The position numbers and the translations under genes were made by a program. A stretch of 41,397 nt of DNA, from positions 1 through 41,397 of the forward strand of contig NZ_MVHE01000049.1 in assembly GCF_002086155.1 (NCBI RefSeq), written 5' to 3'. Under the pieces are notes generated by a model. That model was not told where the DNA came from and searched no databases. It saw only the letters and a list, made by a program, of their open reading frames with translations. Position 1 is the first letter of the stretch, and each line of letters opens with the position of its first letter. The stretch comes from Mycobacterium angelicum. Lineage in GTDB: Bacteria > Actinomycetota > Actinomycetes > Mycobacteriales > Mycobacteriaceae. Shown here one piece after another: positions 40,380 through 41,397 of this stretch.

Positions 40380-41397
40380 CTAGACGGTATGTCCGTCCAG
40401 GCCGTCGGCGCCGAGGTTTCCGGGGCCGCCGCCGACGCCGCCGGGTGCGGTGCCCTGGCCGCCGCCGCCTGGCTGGCCGCCGGTGCCGCCCTGGCCGCCG
40501 GGCGCGCCGGCGCCATTGCCGCCGATGCCGCCGGCGCCGCCGTCGCCACCGGTGCCGCCGTTGCCGCCGTTGCCGGAGCCCGACGCGCTGCCGCCGTTGC
40601 CGCCGGTGCCGCCGTTGCCGGCCTTCCCGCCGGCACCGCCGGCCTGGCCGGTGATGACGCCGGTGCCGCCGTTGCCGCCGGCGCCGCCGGTGCCGCCCTG
40701 GCCGCCGGTGCCGCCGTTGCCGGAATCGTCGCCGGTGCCGCCGACACCGCCGGTGCCGCCCATGCCGCCGATGCCGCCGGCGCCGACGGCTCCCGCGGTG
40801 CCCGCACCGGAGCCGGCTTGTCCGGCGGCGCCGCCGGCGCCGCCGGTGCCGCCTTGGCCGCCGGTCAGGCCGTCGTAGGTGGTGCCGTTGATTCCGCCTT
40901 CACCGCCGCCGCCGCCCACGCCGCCTTGGCCGCCGGTGCCACCACTGCCGTTGGCCGCACCGGCACCCGCCGCGCCACCGGCGCCGCCGCCGCCACCCGC
41001 GCCGCCGGTGCCGCCCTGGTAGCCGGTTTGGTCGGTGCCACCGGTGTAGCCGTAGCCGCCGTTGCCGCCGAGACCGCCGGGGCCGCCGTTACCGGCGGCA
41101 GCGCCGCCGGGGCCGGCTACGCCGCCGGTACCACCCACGCCGCCGGCTCCGCCGGCGTAGCCGACAGAGTTGTTGCCGTCGTCGCCGACGCCGCCGGTGC
41201 CGCCGAAGCCGCCACCGCCGCCGTTGCCGCCGATGCCGCCCGGTGCGGCGGTACCGCCGGTACCGCCGGCGCCGCCCATGCCGCCCGCGTAGCCGGCCGA
41301 GTTGTTGCCGTCGTCGCCGTAGCCGCCGGGACCGCCGTAACCGCCGGTGCCGCCGTTGCCGCCGACGCCGCCGGCCCCGCCGTCGCCGTTCACGCCG
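40380..41397 (-). CDS. PGRS-type Gly-rich protein, 3' part (5' end outside window)
   Basis: The frame is open from the window edge to a TAG at 40380-40382. It consists almost entirely of GGxGGx repeats, typical of the PGRS domain of PE_PGRS proteins. A longer unit containing DDGNNSAGYAGG or DDGNNSVGYAGG occurs twice, about 45 residues apart. The protein ends NLGADGLDGHTV. The PE domain, if present, would lie beyond position 41397, so a non-PE glycine-rich protein cannot be excluded. The gene lies 11 bp upstream of the flavoprotein gene on the same strand. Confidence 0.8.
   Translation of the reverse strand, partial: GVNGDGGAGGVGGNGGTGGYGGPGGYGDDGNNSAGYAGGMGGAGGTGGTAAPGGIGGNGGGGGFGGTGGVGDDGNNSVGYAGGAGGVGGTGGVAGPGGAAAGNGGPGGLGGNGGYGYTGGTDQTGYQGGTGGAGGGGGAGGAAGAGAANGSGGTGGQGGVGGGGGEGGINGTTYDGLTGGQGGTGGAGGAAGQAGSGAGTAGAVGAGGIGGMGGTGGVGGTGDDSGNGGTGGQGGTGGAGGNGGTGVITGQAGGAGGKAGNGGTGGNGGSASGSGNGGNGGTGGDGGAGGIGGNGAGAPGGQGGTGGQPGGGGQGTAPGGVGGGPGNLGADGLDGHTV

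Noticed and set aside
40450..40878. A proline-rich frame on the plus strand and a CRISPR-like look of the repeats at 40.4-41.4 kb
   Set aside because: The proline pattern is the reverse complement of Gly-rich PGRS codons. The repeats are short, imperfect and without unique spacers, so no CRISPR array is present.

Overview
The window is chromosomal DNA of a slow-growing Mycobacterium. It is GC-rich, uses GTG and TTG starts often, carries a complete mce1 locus and a PGRS repeat gene, and from about 7.2 kb onward follows the gene order Rv0162c to Rv0187 of M. tuberculosis. Names below rest on remembered family features and on this synteny, not on a search.

Region 1 (1-7.2 kb) does not match that order. 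It begins with the tail of an unknown gene and a class III CoA-transferase. Then comes a run of genes joined by 4-bp start/stop overlaps, several of them broken: a frameshifted NIPSNAP-like gene (1825-2528), a chimera of a P450 start and an aldolase end (2525-2875), an intact SnoaL-like gene, a 34-codon SDR remnant (3255-3359) and an intact HSL-type esterase. Converging on these from the other strand is a small RiPP-like locus: a strong promoter (7191-7219), a 28-residue peptide gene with a good ribosome binding site (7024-7110), a YcaO gene and a TfuA gene. YcaO plus TfuA is the pair that installs peptide thioamides. This is the most interesting system in the window.

Region 2 (7.2-25 kb) is the mce1 neighbourhood: adhE1-like dehydrogenase, hotdog thioesterase, TB18.5-like protein, the GntR regulator mce1R, then fadD5, yrbE1A-yrbE1B, mce1A-mce1B-mce1C-mce1D-lprK-mce1F and four Mce-associated membrane proteins. 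Nearly all are translationally coupled. Together they form a lipid importer of the cell envelope.

Region 3 (25-34 kb) keeps lprO, the Rv0180c-like membrane protein, the pirin and sigG, but with insertions. A DUF1275 membrane protein sits before lprO. A cassette resembling espA-espC-espD (ESX-1 co-secreted factors) plus an alpha/beta hydrolase coupled to sigG sit between the pirin and sigG.

Region 4 (34-41.4 kb) holds the Rv0183-like monoacylglycerol lipase, a DUF2786 protein, an HExxH metallohydrolase, a GH3 glycosidase (bglS) with a 57-bp in-frame tandem duplication, the copper metallothionein mymT with a RicR-type operator, an O-methyltransferase, a nitronate monooxygenase-like flavoprotein and the 3' end of a PGRS gene that runs off the window. 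No rRNA, tRNA, CRISPR array, IS element or transposase gene was seen.
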